Program-made: the position numbers and the translations under genes
Source of the DNA: Gloeophyllum trabeum ATCC 11539
Taxonomy: Eukaryota > Basidiomycota > Agaricomycetes > Gloeophyllales > Gloeophyllaceae
Assembly: GCF_000344685.1 (NCBI RefSeq)
Contig: NW_006920416.1
Location: forward strand, 604,318 to 619,344
Length of the DNA: 15,027 nt
Direction of reading: 5' to 3'
The notes under the pieces: model-generated
Seen by the model: only the letters and a program-made list of their open reading frames with translations
Database searches by the model: none
What the model was told of the DNA's origin: nothing
In this document: positions 1 through 8,232 of the stretch, piece after piece
How positions within the stretch are numbered: position 1 is the first letter of the stretch
Layout of the letters: each line of letters starts with the position of its first letter

Positions 1-1
1 T

Positions 2-1524
2 GTCCTTCATCGAGACATCAGCGCAAATAATATCATGATCAGCATCGATCCAGCGAAGGAAAATGGCGCCAAGGGTTTTCTGATTGATCCAGAATTAGCA
101 TTTATTCCAGAAATGTCGAAGAAAGAACTAAAGTACCTTACGGTGCGTACGTCTGCCTCCGTTGCCCGTGTACCTCATTGACAAACATCATCTAGGGAAC
201 TATCCAATTCCTGTCCATTGAGCGACTACAAGAGAACCAGAGCGACCACAAATCATGGCATGATTTGGAGTCCGTCTTTTGGACCGTTCTCTGGGCAGTT
301 CTTCGACACACCAACTCTTGGGTGACCATTACGGAGTACGGTACCCCGCGGCCTGGCAAGGACTGTGTCACCGAGATATTTGACACTCCGAAGGGAGGCG
401 GCAAAATGATATTCCTCACTCTCGGAAAGGTCGAAGTTGAGGGTAATGTCCCGCTCACGAATTGCCTCGCCAAGCTTCGATTTCTGGTATACACCAAGTA
501 CGTCCGGGATCCGGAGATCAAGGCTTTACTGCGTCAGGAAGCCGAGGACGAGTTAAAGGACAGGATTTCACATGAATCGTTTTTGAAGGTCATCGAGGAT
601 GCCCTTGAGGATCGGAGCAAGTGGCCGCGCAACGACGGTGCCAAAGAGTTCAAGCCCGCTGGTAGACCCCGGACAGAGGAAAACACAGAGACAGGTATTA
701 CCCTGTCGCAAAGGATCTCCTGGTATACGTCGAGCCGTGATAGGACCCACCCCGGTTCGAACGATCCTGGCAGATTCGCGGGAATGGCAGGATCAGGTTC
801 CGGAACAGAATCAGGCGCGCCGTTGCGCTATGACACTCATACATCGCGACACAAGGAGTCAAGTTCCCGCATCTCTCGTCCGACCACACTTCAGGCCGTG
901 GAAGAACGTGCTCCTGGAGAGCCTCTGGTTCAATCTGAGCCCATTACTGAGAAGTCAGGCGTTGCCCTTCCTGGTTCAGGCGGGGAAGCCAGCGAACAGA
1001 GTGGTTTCGAGTCGAAGGCGACGTTAGCTCCCAAATCAAGCGCTGTCGCAACTGCCACTGCATCTGAATCTATCGATCCTGACCCTGCCTCAAAGCAGAC
1101 GGTAAACAAAGGTCCACTTAGTCCGTCACCTCAAGAACGTAAACCCTCCAAACAATCCATGCCTCCAGCTACCAAGGCCCAACGGCCGTCGCGTTCTCCT
1201 CTACCTAAGGCGGACGCTAGCACCGAACTTGGCCATACGCGACGTACAGAAGGGGAAAGTCCTGGGCGCCGCGGCCAAGAACGGGCGAGGGTACCCAAGA
1301 AAAATGCATCCTCTTCGAAAGCGTCGCATGTTCCAGAGTTACCTGCAAATACAGTGAAAGCAAAGGCAGGGAGCGTTTGGACACGACGTGAAAAAAGGGG
1401 GGACGGAGAAGTTGGCACCGCTACATCTAGCAGACAACTTCGTTCGAAGGAAGCTCTCCGTAGCGGTGAGTCAATGCGTAACACCGGGAAATCATCTGGT
1501 TCCGCAAGGCCCAGTTGGAAGTAG
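2..1524 (+). CDS. FunK1-type fungal protein kinase, 3' part (5' end outside window)
   Basis: Exons are <2-142 and 196-1524, joined in phase 0 by a 53-nt intron (143-195, gtgcgt...tctag). The first visible codons give VLHRDISANNIM, the catalytic loop with its HRD aspartate and metal-binding asparagine. GFLIDPELA follows, which occupies the DFG position with the Asp kept and resembles the LIDFDLA of FunK1 kinases. GTIQFLSIERL and KSWHDLESVFW then match the activation-segment end and the HDLES helix typical of FunK1. The N-lobe (ATP loop, Lys, Glu) lies left of the window. After about position 600 the protein is low-complexity, rich in Ser, Pro, Lys and Arg, as is common in FunK1 tails; the role of such tails is not known. 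A strong donor (GTGAGT at 1466) with an AG near 1516 could splice to a different C-terminus ending at 1621, so the exact end is uncertain. FunK1 kinases are expanded in agaricomycetes and their substrates are unknown. The family call rests on motifs. Confidence 0.85.
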
Positions 1525-1650
1525 CGCCACAATTTCTCTGGGGATGGAATTGTCCCATCTTCTTCATATGCTCTCTTTGCAAGTTGCTGTGATCTTTTAT
1601 AATTTATCTGCGTCGCGCTAGCTGTATTGTTGTATCTGTTTTTCTCCTCC

Positions 1651-1923
1651 TCAGTAATGTCCCGGTACCATGCCATGGCCCCGCATGTGAGCATAGGACC
1701 ATTGACTAGGGCGCATTGGTGTCTGGGGTGGATTGCCTTGCGGTGGTGCCGGGATGGGATGCATCATCGGCGGTGGGTGGAACGGGTATTGAATAGGCTG
1801 GGTATGGATATATGTCGGTGCACCTCGATATGGGCTTTGAAAGGGCGATCCAGGAGGCATTCGTTCTGCCACTGAGCACGTACAGTGAGGACCAGGATTG
1901 CCACAAGTGCAGACACGGCGCAT
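1651..1923 (-). CDS. Possible small Pro/Tyr/His-rich protein (doubtful)
   Basis: This is a 90-codon minus-strand frame. It begins MRRVCTCGNPGPHCTC, so it has four Cys in a CTC...CTC arrangement, and continues as a Pro-, Tyr-, Met- and His-rich sequence ending in GHY. A minus-strand TATA box lies about 50 nt upstream (1974-1981). The biased composition and the promoter-like setting are the only support. An out-of-frame ATG seven bases upstream (1930) would be met first by a scanning ribosome and opens a different 74-codon frame, which weakens the case. I recognise no domain. A Lys/Glu-rich minus-strand frame continues beyond the stop (to about 1525), and the two could be exons of one gene, but I could not find a convincing splice. 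Treat it as hypothetical. Confidence 0.25.
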   Translation of the reverse strand: MRRVCTCGNPGPHCTCSVAERMPPGSPFQSPYRGAPTYIHTQPIQYPFHPPPMMHPIPAPPQGNPPQTPMRPSQWSYAHMRGHGMVPGHY

Positions 1924-1973
1924 CTCCCATTGGAATGCGATAGTACAGGAAAGACTAAAGTGGGAGCATACAG

Positions 1974-1981
1974 TTTATATA
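1974..1981 (-). promoter_or_regulatory. TATA box (TATATAAA) on the minus strand
   Basis: Read on the minus strand this is TATATAAA, followed about 50 nt downstream by two ATGs (1930 and 1923). It is a good match to a TATA element. What it drives is unclear, because the only downstream frame is the small Pro-rich ORF. Confidence 0.4.
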
Positions 1982-2049
1982 CACTAGTGTAAAGAAAATT
2001 TAAAGAAAAGCGGCGAAAAATGTGGAGACGCGGCCTGGCATCTCCAAAG

Positions 2050-2063
2050 ACGCGTCGACGCGT
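2050..2063. promoter_or_regulatory. 14-bp palindrome made of two ACGCGT (MCB-like) boxes
   Basis: ACGCGTCGACGCGT is a perfect palindrome containing two ACGCGT hexamers (2050-2055 and 2058-2063). ACGCGT is the MluI cell-cycle box bound by MBF in ascomycete yeasts. It lies about 70 bp upstream of the minus-strand TATA box at 1974-1981. The sequence is certain; regulatory function is inferred from the motif alone. Confidence 0.35.
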
Positions 2064-2110
2064 TGGGTCACGCACTCGGACAAATCTCGCATGACATCCC
2101 GCGGGTTACT

Positions 2111-2219
2111 AGCCAGCGCCACTGCAGCGTACCCCAGCGTACTGCAGCGGGGCTCTGCAGTGACTAAAGTGGCCACGCTGGGTACCCAGCGCCAGCGCCA
2201 CTCTGCAGTCACCTCTAGA
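2111..2219. repeat. Cluster of short GC-rich direct and inverted repeats
   Basis: Several short units recur here. CCAGCGCCACT is followed by near copies of CAGCGTAC and CTGCAGCG, and CTCTGCAGTGAC (about 2153-2164) recurs as CTCTGCAGTCAC near 2201-2212. A perfect 16-bp palindrome, CGCTGGGTACCCAGCG, sits at 2176-2191. It is flanked by inverted arms AGTGGC (2168-2173) with GCCACT (2197-2202), and GTGACT (2160-2165) with AGTCAC (2207-2212). The whole could fold into a large imperfect hairpin. I do not recognise it as a known element. Confidence 0.6.
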
Positions 2220-2380
2220 GGTAGTCGGGTTCACGGATTTCTCCAGGCGATGCCCCTTGGAGATGGCTGACACCCTGGCATTTTCAGTCCAGTAAGGTCC
2301 ACCGCCCAACTCGACCGACTCAACCACCGACTCCTTCTCAGATTTCACAGCGGACATGACCTCTTCGCACCGCCGGTGCA

Positions 2381-2388
2381 TATATAAG
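2381..2388 (+). promoter_or_regulatory. TATA box (TATATAAG), plus strand, no clear gene downstream
   Basis: TATATAAG is followed by a pyrimidine-rich stretch (CCCCTTTTCTCCCCACCTCCTC) of the kind found at fungal transcription starts, so this looks like a working core promoter. The ATGs that follow (2500, 2534) open frames of only a few codons, and the convergent reductase gene ends at 2733. Confidence 0.4.
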
Positions 2389-2732
2389 TGAGACGCCCCT
2401 TTTCTCCCCACCTCCTCATAGCCGCGAGTGCAGTACTTGCTAGTTTTCTTGACTTGCAACGCGCCGTAGCTGGGCGCTTGCGTCAGAATCGCAGACGGAA
2501 TGGGAGCTAGGTGTAACTTCTACTAGTCGCAACATGATATGTATTGAATTCGATTGATGACGCACGGGCAGACCGGGGTCACAAGAGAAATACAAGACGA
2601 TGAAATACTTTACAAACGCAAGGCTGTCAACGCCCGGGCGCATGCGTTCGTTATCTTCAACTACTGCAGGCAATATCCGATAATCTGCGGGTATATGCCA
2701 AGTATATGCGTGCAAATGTCAACGTTATGCAT
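2389..2732. other. Intergenic stretch without a supported gene
   Basis: Only short frames occur here; the longest plus-strand one is 73 codons (from 2554) and runs into the 3' end of the reductase gene on the other strand. I see no domain, RNA gene or splice pattern. It probably holds the reductase 3' UTR on the minus strand and, if the TATA box at 2381 is used, a short non-coding transcript. Confidence 0.4.
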
Positions 2733-3740
2733 CTATAAGATGAATGGCACGACCGCCTTCCTGTCTTTGGGATAGTCCGGGAACTTCTCGTGGTACCACT
2801 GGTGCCCCTTATACGCCCTCGGCAGCATCGTGCACACCTCCGCCATGAAGAACAGCCACGGCGGACTCACAGTCCTCAGGAACTCAGCGCCCGACGCGAA
2901 CGAGGGCATCGGCGCGCACGCGAGCGCGAAGCCGAACCACTCGACCCACTCGCAGAAGTAGTTCGGGTAAGATATGAGCGAGTACAGGTAGCCGTGAGGG
3001 ATCGCGTAGTGGTTCTTGGGCTTCTCCTTTCCCTGCGCCTCGGCCTTCTTTGCGTCGCGGATGGACTTGCGCCGTATATTGAGCAGAATCTCGTCGTGCA
3101 GGATGTTGCCCGCGAACCCCGCCAGCCAGAGCGCGAGCCCAGCGTAGAACTTCCATGGCACCTGGGAAGAAACGAGGAAAGCGGTGGCGGCCGGGGATGA
3201 AAGGTACGTGCCTAGGAGGGAGCCATTGATGGTATTGAAGGCGACGGCGGCGAGGGGCACCATGATGTGAGATTTCGAGCGTGTGGGCGTGCGCAGGGGC
3301 GAGAGTACGGCGCGATTAAGGTAGTGCGTGAGAAAGAGAGCAACGAAGGGCGTGGTGGGGTCGGAGGGAGACGGAATGTGGGTCGTGTGGGTGAGCGGGG
3401 AAGCTAGGTATGTGTAGATGAAGAAGGCAGGGGAGACAAGTTCCATCAGGATCCAGGATTTGATGCCTGCGATGGGTGAGCACGGTATGCTTTATCCTCG
3501 GAAAAAAGCAGCGCGGCGAACCATCTACGAGGAATATGCTATCTCCCTTTGGAGAGAACCGGCCGAAGGGCGCGTTGATGAAGAATGTGGTCGGCGTGGT
3601 GAGGGCTGGCACGACAGCGAACCATTTTCTGGCGGCTGGAGTCAGGTGAGTCCCCATACGCGCTAGCACGTCGGTCGCTGCTCACTGTCATACCAGAGCA
3701 TCGCATCTGCGACATTGGGCTTCCAGTGCATCCAGGACAT
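2733..3740 (-). CDS. Steroid 5-alpha-reductase family protein (3-oxo-5-alpha-steroid 4-dehydrogenase-like)
   Basis: Minus-strand exons are 3686-3740, 3522-3635 and 2733-3466. The introns are 50 nt (GTGAGC...CTCCAG) and 55 nt (GTTCGC...CGCAG), both phase 1, giving 300 aa from MSWMHW. Family landmarks appear in order: APFGRF near residue 40; W-I-L-M-E-L with Glu65 at the position of the catalytic Glu of human SRD5A2; THYLNRA with Tyr105 at the catalytic Tyr position; GNILHDEILLNIR, an NADPH-binding segment; ISYPNYFCEWVEW (Asn225, Glu229); and the C-terminal HQWYHEKFPDYPKDRK. Several hydrophobic segments fit an integral ER membrane enzyme. The family reduces the delta-4 double bond of 3-oxo steroids with NADPH; the fungal substrate cannot be read from sequence and could be another sterol or lipid enone. 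Length and C-terminal motif are typical. The GTTCGC donor is a little unusual, but the phase and family alignment support it. The gene is divergent from the secreted-protein gene. Confidence 0.93.
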
Positions 3741-4295
3741 CGTCGAAGTCAAAGCAAAGTGGAACGACTTGCCGCGACGTTTGCCCTGACGTATGCGGGG
3801 GAGCATTGATCGACCACGTGGCAGCCATCAGTGAGCTCTTTGATTCCGCGTTCGAGTCCTGCCTCTGTCATCTTCTGCCATGACCTTCGGAGTTGCGCTC
3901 TCGTGAATGCAGCTTACTGTGACCAGGACGAGGACCAAGCCGCTCGTAATGCCAGAGTTGACGCCATCGCAGACTTATGAAGCACGCGGGATGATATGCG
4001 CAAAGGGGCATATCTGATCCGCTGTGGGCATTTGTGTACGGGAACAGTTATCCCCATATACCCATCATCATTCAACCTCACGGTAATGCCTCCTTATGCT
4101 ACGCTGCAACTCCCGAGAAGCCCATCCGTGCCTTGCGCACGGGGATGGTGCCTCTCTTCTGACCTGAGCCAGTTATCGTGCCAAGACAATATCGGACCAG
4201 TGCTTGCATTTGGATTCCGGGTCTCATGAAATGACACGAAGTGCCTATGGCTCTGGTCAGCCTAGAAGAGTCCATGGAAGGACGGTATGCATATG
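3741..4295. promoter_or_regulatory. Divergent intergenic/promoter region with E-box
   Basis: This lies between the start of the reductase gene (-) and the secreted-protein gene (+). Visible sites are TGACGT (3787-3792, CRE-like half site), CACGTG E-box (3815-3820, about 75 bp upstream of the reductase ATG), and a short hairpin with GATATGC (3993-3999) and GCATATC (4008-4014). Only short, unconvincing frames occur. Control of the reductase by a bHLH factor through the E-box is inference. Confidence 0.4.
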
Positions 4296-4317
4296 GCGGC
4301 CTCTTATAAGAGGCCGC
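4296..4317. promoter_or_regulatory. Perfect 22-bp palindrome around a TTATAA box
   Basis: The two 11-base arms (4296-4306 and 4307-4317) are exact reverse complements: GCGGCCTC arms flank a central TTATAA. It sits about 50 nt upstream of the leader-intron donor at 4370, the right place for a TATA box of the secreted-protein gene. The palindrome is a direct observation; the promoter role is inferred from position. Confidence 0.6.
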
Positions 4318-4369
4318 GATCACTGCTATCAGTCTCCGTGCTTACTCTCGTCCCAAGAGCAAGTACAAG

Positions 4370-4418
4370 GTACGTTTCGACTTTCTCTTGAAATGATCTG
4401 TTCTAATCACGGTTGTAG
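4370..4418 (+). other. 5' leader intron of the secreted-protein gene
   Basis: CAAG|GTACGT donor, TCTAATCAC branch-like sequence and TTGTAG acceptor define a 49-nt intron that ends exactly one base before the ATG at 4419. The exon before it (from about 4335) has no ATG, so this is a UTR intron. Confidence 0.6.
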
Positions 4419-5035
4419 ATGCGTTTCGCCGACATCCCCGCTCTGATTGCAGCGCTCGCCGCACCCGCACTGGGTATAACAATCAGTAAGTTCTCCCCAC
4501 CTTGCTTACAACCGGAATCGGCTTCTCACCCGTCTACGAACCTCAGCATCGACCTGGACGATAACTTACATTCAGACGTGCCCGTACATTGTGTACAAGC
4601 CGACGCCGACGACAGTGCCCGCGGTCACCGAGACGGTGTCGCTGCCGTACACGTACGTCTTACCCGCTCCTCGCCAAATATCATGTACTGATTTTGATTT
4701 CGATCGCGGTAGTACGACGTCGACTTTTTCCCAAATCGAATACAGCTTGTCCGACTACTCCACGATTTTCTATCTCCCCACGCCCCCGGTGGTTCCCGAC
4801 CCGAACGCGACGACTTACACCACCGTTGTTGACTACGTGCGTATTTGCCCTTCTCCCTCTCAGTGTCATGTATAATGTGATGTTAATGGCACAGGCGTGC
4901 ACAACGACGAACACCAACGACGCGTATACGATCGCGACCCCGAGCCCGGTGTACGTCGGCACGACGACGCTCACAGAGTGGGCAGCGACAAAGACAGTCA
5001 CGGACGTCTATACAACAGCGACGGTATTCGGTTAG
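4419..5035 (+). CDS. Small secreted Thr-rich protein
   Basis: Exons 4419-4485, 4547-4652, 4713-4836 and 4895-5035, with introns of 61, 60 and 58 nt, give 145 aa. The N-terminus MRFADIPALIAALAAPALG is a good signal peptide, with cleavage probably near residue 20. The mature part is rich in Thr, Tyr, Val and Pro (KPTPTTVPAVTETVSLPYT, GTTTLTEWAATKTVTDVYTT), with Cys only at about 34 and 101, and ends in VFG without a hydrophobic GPI tail. Thr/Pro-rich segments suggest O-mannosylation and a cell-wall or extracellular place, but I recognise no domain. The acceptor at 4547 was chosen because it is the one that keeps the Thr-rich frame; an acceptor near 4576 would shift frame. The third exon's intron (4653-4712) is a multiple of three and stop-free. 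Exon structure is inferred. Confidence 0.75.
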
Positions 5036-5058
5036 TTGGGGTGGACAGGAATGGGAGA

Positions 5059-5068
5059 AATAAATAAA
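5059..5068 (+). terminator. Polyadenylation signal (overlapping AATAAATAAA)
   Basis: Two overlapping AATAAA hexamers lie 24 nt after the stop codon of the secreted-protein gene and are followed by a T-rich and TG-rich stretch (TTTGTCATGGTGATGTG), the usual downstream context. Confidence 0.6.
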
Positions 5069-5377
5069 TATTTGTCATGGTGATGTGCCGAAGCGCAAGC
5101 CTGCTGGCCTATCTAGTTTTTAAGGCCGTCGTACTGGCATTCAGGGTCGCAAAGGAAACAAGAGTCTTACAGTGAAAGTGTGTATCTTGCAAGGCACGGT
5201 AGGCGGCTGCTAGCAAACTCGGCCCAATGGGAACAATGGAGCTCGACTATGGGCTACATAGAGGGTCTACCATACCCGCATGGGAGCTATGACCGCCCGC
5301 CCTCGAGAGCTTCACGCCGTCCGTCTCCTCGTCTATTCGGAGTCATAAAGCAGTCTCCGCGCACTTCTATCTCTTCA
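5069..5377. other. Convergent intergenic stretch, no gene seen
   Basis: This separates the 3' ends of the secreted-protein gene (+) and the F-box gene (-). I see no RNA gene, repeat or believable frame; it presumably holds the two 3' UTRs. Confidence 0.5.
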
Positions 5378-7065
5378 TTAGTCGTCCTCATGATCTTCGT
5401 CCCTTGCACTTTCATCGCCATGCGCGACCTCTTCGTCACTATATCCCTCCTCTTCTTCATCAGTGATCTCCCCGTGGTCCTCATCCTTGTCAGAGTGTGA
5501 AGCATCCGATCCAGACAGAATCCAATCCTCCACGCCCATCTGCAGCCGCAATATCATCTCATGTATTTTACCGCCCCATGCGTCCTCGTCGACAGTGCCG
5601 ACCTCAGGAAAGAGGGTGTACAGAAAGAGGGCCACCTCCGCCGCCGTCTCTATGTCCTCGGACTCAGTGGTAAGGTATAACGACTGCATATTTCGATTTG
5701 GCGGTATGGAGGAAACGTCAGGGAGGGGAGTGTCGTAATACACAGGGACATTCCACCACTCAAGCATCGGGCAATGGCGCGCGAAAGTCTCGAGGATGCT
5801 GATCGGCGGCACTTCTGTGACCATCTCATCGTCATAGTCACCAACTGAGTCAGCTGGAATATAGAGGCCGAGGTTCTTGAGACGTGGCCAGGCAAGAGCC
5901 ATGGCACGGAAATCTTCGGGGTAGAAGTCAATAGAGTCGTTCCTCCCGTGGACGTACATTTCCTCCAGGTCCTTGGAGAGCAGAGCTCTTCGGATTAGGT
6001 CCCTGCCGGTGTAATATCCCATTGCGCGAGGGATATGCCATCTACACTGTTTGAGCGCCGTAAGCGGCAAGGCATCCTGTATCGGAAGGGGCTTGTATTC
6101 GCCGATATCGATGCTAGACATTTCCAGTGACACCAGTTTGTCTGCCAGGATACGCGGGAGAATCGGCCATGACATTCGCCATATGGCCATTCAATTTGAG
6201 CTCTTCCAGTTCCGAGAATTCGAGGAAGGCGCTGTCCGAAGGAAGGAACAAGTTCGAAACTTCAATATCCAACTTCCGAAACCTGTGGAAGGGGGCCATG
6301 GCACGGAGGATGTCCCATGTTACCCAACTGTACGCGTACGGACGAACCTGACGTGATTTACGAGACCGTGTCTTGGAAGACAGCCGCACGATATTCAGAG
6401 ATTTAAACTCAGAGATAGCATGCAACGAGAGGTCGACGGGTATCTTCGTCAACAGGAGTTGCTTTACGTCAGGGGCGTATGCCGGGAGTCCGTCGAGAAG
6501 CGATTGCAGCTTTCGGACAGCAATATGTCTGGGGTTATAGGGGTCAAGAGAGACATAAAGGGAGAGTATTCGAGAGCCTTTTGGGATGAGGACGGACAGT
6601 TCCTCCTCCGAACCCCACCAGTTCAGCGCGCGAAGATTTGGGAAGACGGGTGATAAACCACGGGCCCGTAGTGTTTGGTACACAGATTCATGAACCTGGA
6701 TATAGCCGTTGCAGGATAGCTCCTGCACATACGATGCGTATTTCTTCAAACGTTGGATATCAGCTGAATCGATACAGTTCGTGAGATACTGCAGTACAGT
6801 GTTGAGCAGACCGTACTGGGTTGGAGCTGCAATATAGCAAGCCACTTACACAGGACCTTCGTCTTTTCTCAAGTTTGTAGCCTTTGCAGACGCGGAGTAG
6901 ACGATGGAACCCGTAGAGATGTTTCCACAGGACCTTCAGAGCTACCTCGCTAAAAGTCTTGCATGTCAATGCTGCCGCTAACAGCTCCCAATTTCTTCCA
7001 CCATCATTGGATAGCGTTTCAAAAAATAGGAGCAAGAGGTCCACTTGACTCAATGCACGGTGCAT
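5378..7065 (-). CDS. F-box/leucine-rich protein, probable one-base frameshift near 6165
   Basis: Exon 1 is 6850-7065 (72 codons) and the rest is 5378-6788, joined by a 61-nt phase-0 intron with a perfect GTAAGT donor and an ACTGCAG acceptor. MHRALSQVDLLLLFFETL through CKTFSEVALKVLWKHL is the F-box-like N-terminus of the large basidiomycete family. Next come irregular leucine-rich segments (NLRALNWWG, LEELKLNGHM, LVSLEMSSI, RLKNLGLYI) and a C-terminal tail very rich in Asp and Glu. Such proteins usually bring substrates to SCF ubiquitin ligases through Skp1. The frame breaks between 6190 and 6114. The first frame stops at 6114 and the next opens only at 6190, just after an in-frame stop. No GT occurs on the coding strand from 6181 to 6240 to start an intron. 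Ignoring one C at 6165/6166 restores a continuous leucine-rich sequence and about 541 aa in all. It is either a recent pseudogene or a sequence error. The two-part structure makes annotation of two separate genes a risk. Confidence 0.83.
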
Positions 7066-7509
7066 GATAGTCTGGCTGAGCTGGCGAAGATAAGGCTTAA
7101 GTGCGGATTTGGGTGGATGGTTCTATGCAAGCAATCAATGTAGTTTCAGGCTTCAGCGTCAACAGGTTGTTGGCAATACAGATTCCCTCTGACCGCAGTC
7201 TTTGCGAGCGTAATTGCCTGAGGGACCGGGCTTTTGAGGCGAATGGTGGCCTACTGAATCCCGAGTCCCGACTCAGAGGTGCGCGTTCGCCTGCCCTCAA
7301 TATTTCACGTGACTAGAGCTAGTACTACACTAACTCTGCAATATTTTCTCTTCAAGTTGTTTCCAGTCTTATTGCGGTACTCGCAGACGAGAGGCGAGAA
7401 CGTTCTTTGAGGCTACATCTGTTGCAAGGCCTTTTGACTGATACCCCACGCAGCCCAATGACATGCGTGCCAAGGAGAATCTAAGATCATGCACCTTTCG
7501 TCTGAAGCC
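7066..7509. other. Intergenic region upstream of the F-box gene
   Basis: No supported gene. It contains TCACGTGA (7305-7312), an 8-bp palindrome with a CACGTG E-box core, about 240 bp upstream of the F-box ATG, and a small inverted repeat GAGTC-CC-GACTC (7263-7274). No TATA box is obvious for the F-box gene. Confidence 0.4.
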
Positions 7510-8232
7510 CTAACCGTTCCTTAATTCCTCTCGAAAGGATAGGAAGGGGCACGACGGAATGTAACCAGAGGGCAAGAGGGAGGCTCCTCCATCCCCGTCT
7601 CTCACCTTCGCCCGCAAGGAAGCGCGATACGGCAGGTACTGCAAGACGGAGAGGTACCGATGCGCCTGTCTGGTGTCCGCGGACCCTTCGCTCAAGTTCT
7701 CTGTGGATTGCAATATGCCACTGGCTCGGCGCACCGGGATGTCCGTCGTTGAATCGGTTTGGCCGCGGGTTCCGAGTTTGTTGTCCTCGTTGCAGGTTGT
7801 CGCGGTGGACTTCGGCGAAAGCTCGATTGCAGTCTGATGATATGGCACGGGAATATTATCCATCACAGAAAGAGGTCGCACGGCAAAGGCTTCCATGTCC
7901 GTTGATTTCTGTTGCATGGCCCGCTGCTCCCGGTTCAAGCGCTGCTGCAGGTTGTCTCTAGTCTGAGAGGGAAGCAGCTGCTTGGCGACAGATTTATCTT
8001 CTGCCAGCACCTGTGGTAGGGGACGTGACCTAAGGGCTTCCCCTGCTGTCGGCTCTTGGCTCGGTACCATGCCATCAGAGCGTGCCATGGCCCATGATGC
8101 ATACTTCCGGAACCTAGGGGGGACCGCACTCGCTTCGTGGCCGCCGACATACTTGCGGAATCTAGGAGGACCCGCCTCGGTTCTGGGGCCATAATCGCTG
8201 TATTTTTCCTTGTATTTCCCGCTCCCTTCCAC
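7510..8232 (-). CDS. Uncharacterised low-complexity protein with duplicated PPRFRKY motif (uncertain)
   Basis: This is an uninterrupted 240-codon minus-strand frame starting MEGSGKYKEKYSDYG. I recognise no family. Near the N-terminus GPPRFRKYV and VPPRFRKYA are near-identical copies about 16 residues apart, and the DNA copies (around 8099-8125 and 8147-8173) differ at several silent or near-silent bases, which hints at selection on the protein. The remainder is rich in Ser, Arg, Gln and Thr, probably disordered, with no signal peptide or membrane segment. There is no intron, which is unusual in this window, and the start lacks a clear promoter. Another minus-strand frame (8393 down to 7935) begins with a short hydrophobic segment and could contribute an upstream exon. 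It may be a real orphan gene, a 3' exon, or chance. Confidence 0.35.
   Translation of the reverse strand: MEGSGKYKEKYSDYGPRTEAGPPRFRKYVGGHEASAVPPRFRKYASWAMARSDGMVPSQEPTAGEALRSRPLPQVLAEDKSVAKQLLPSQTRDNLQQRLNREQRAMQQKSTDMEAFAVRPLSVMDNIPVPYHQTAIELSPKSTATTCNEDNKLGTRGQTDSTTDIPVRRASGILQSTENLSEGSADTRQAHRYLSVLQYLPYRASLRAKVRDGDGGASLLPSGYIPSCPFLSFREELRNG

Noticed and set aside
599..1027. Plus-strand 142-codon frame within the kinase tail
   Set aside because: It lies in another frame of the FunK1 exon, with no domain or splice support, and looks like a shadow of the low-complexity tail.
1131..1694. Minus-strand 187-codon frame, part of which (WYRDITEEEKNRYNN) faintly recalls an HMG-box end
   Set aside because: More than half overlaps the kinase exon antisense, the resemblance is short, and no upstream exon with the start of an HMG box could be found.
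2790..3200. Plus-strand 136-codon Arg/Glu-rich frame
   Set aside because: It is antisense to the reductase exon; its charge-rich composition is an artefact of GC-rich codons read on the opposite strand.
3993..4014. 7-bp stem hairpin as a terminator or regulatory RNA
   Set aside because: Such a short stem with an 8-nt loop is expected by chance, and there is no gene end nearby.
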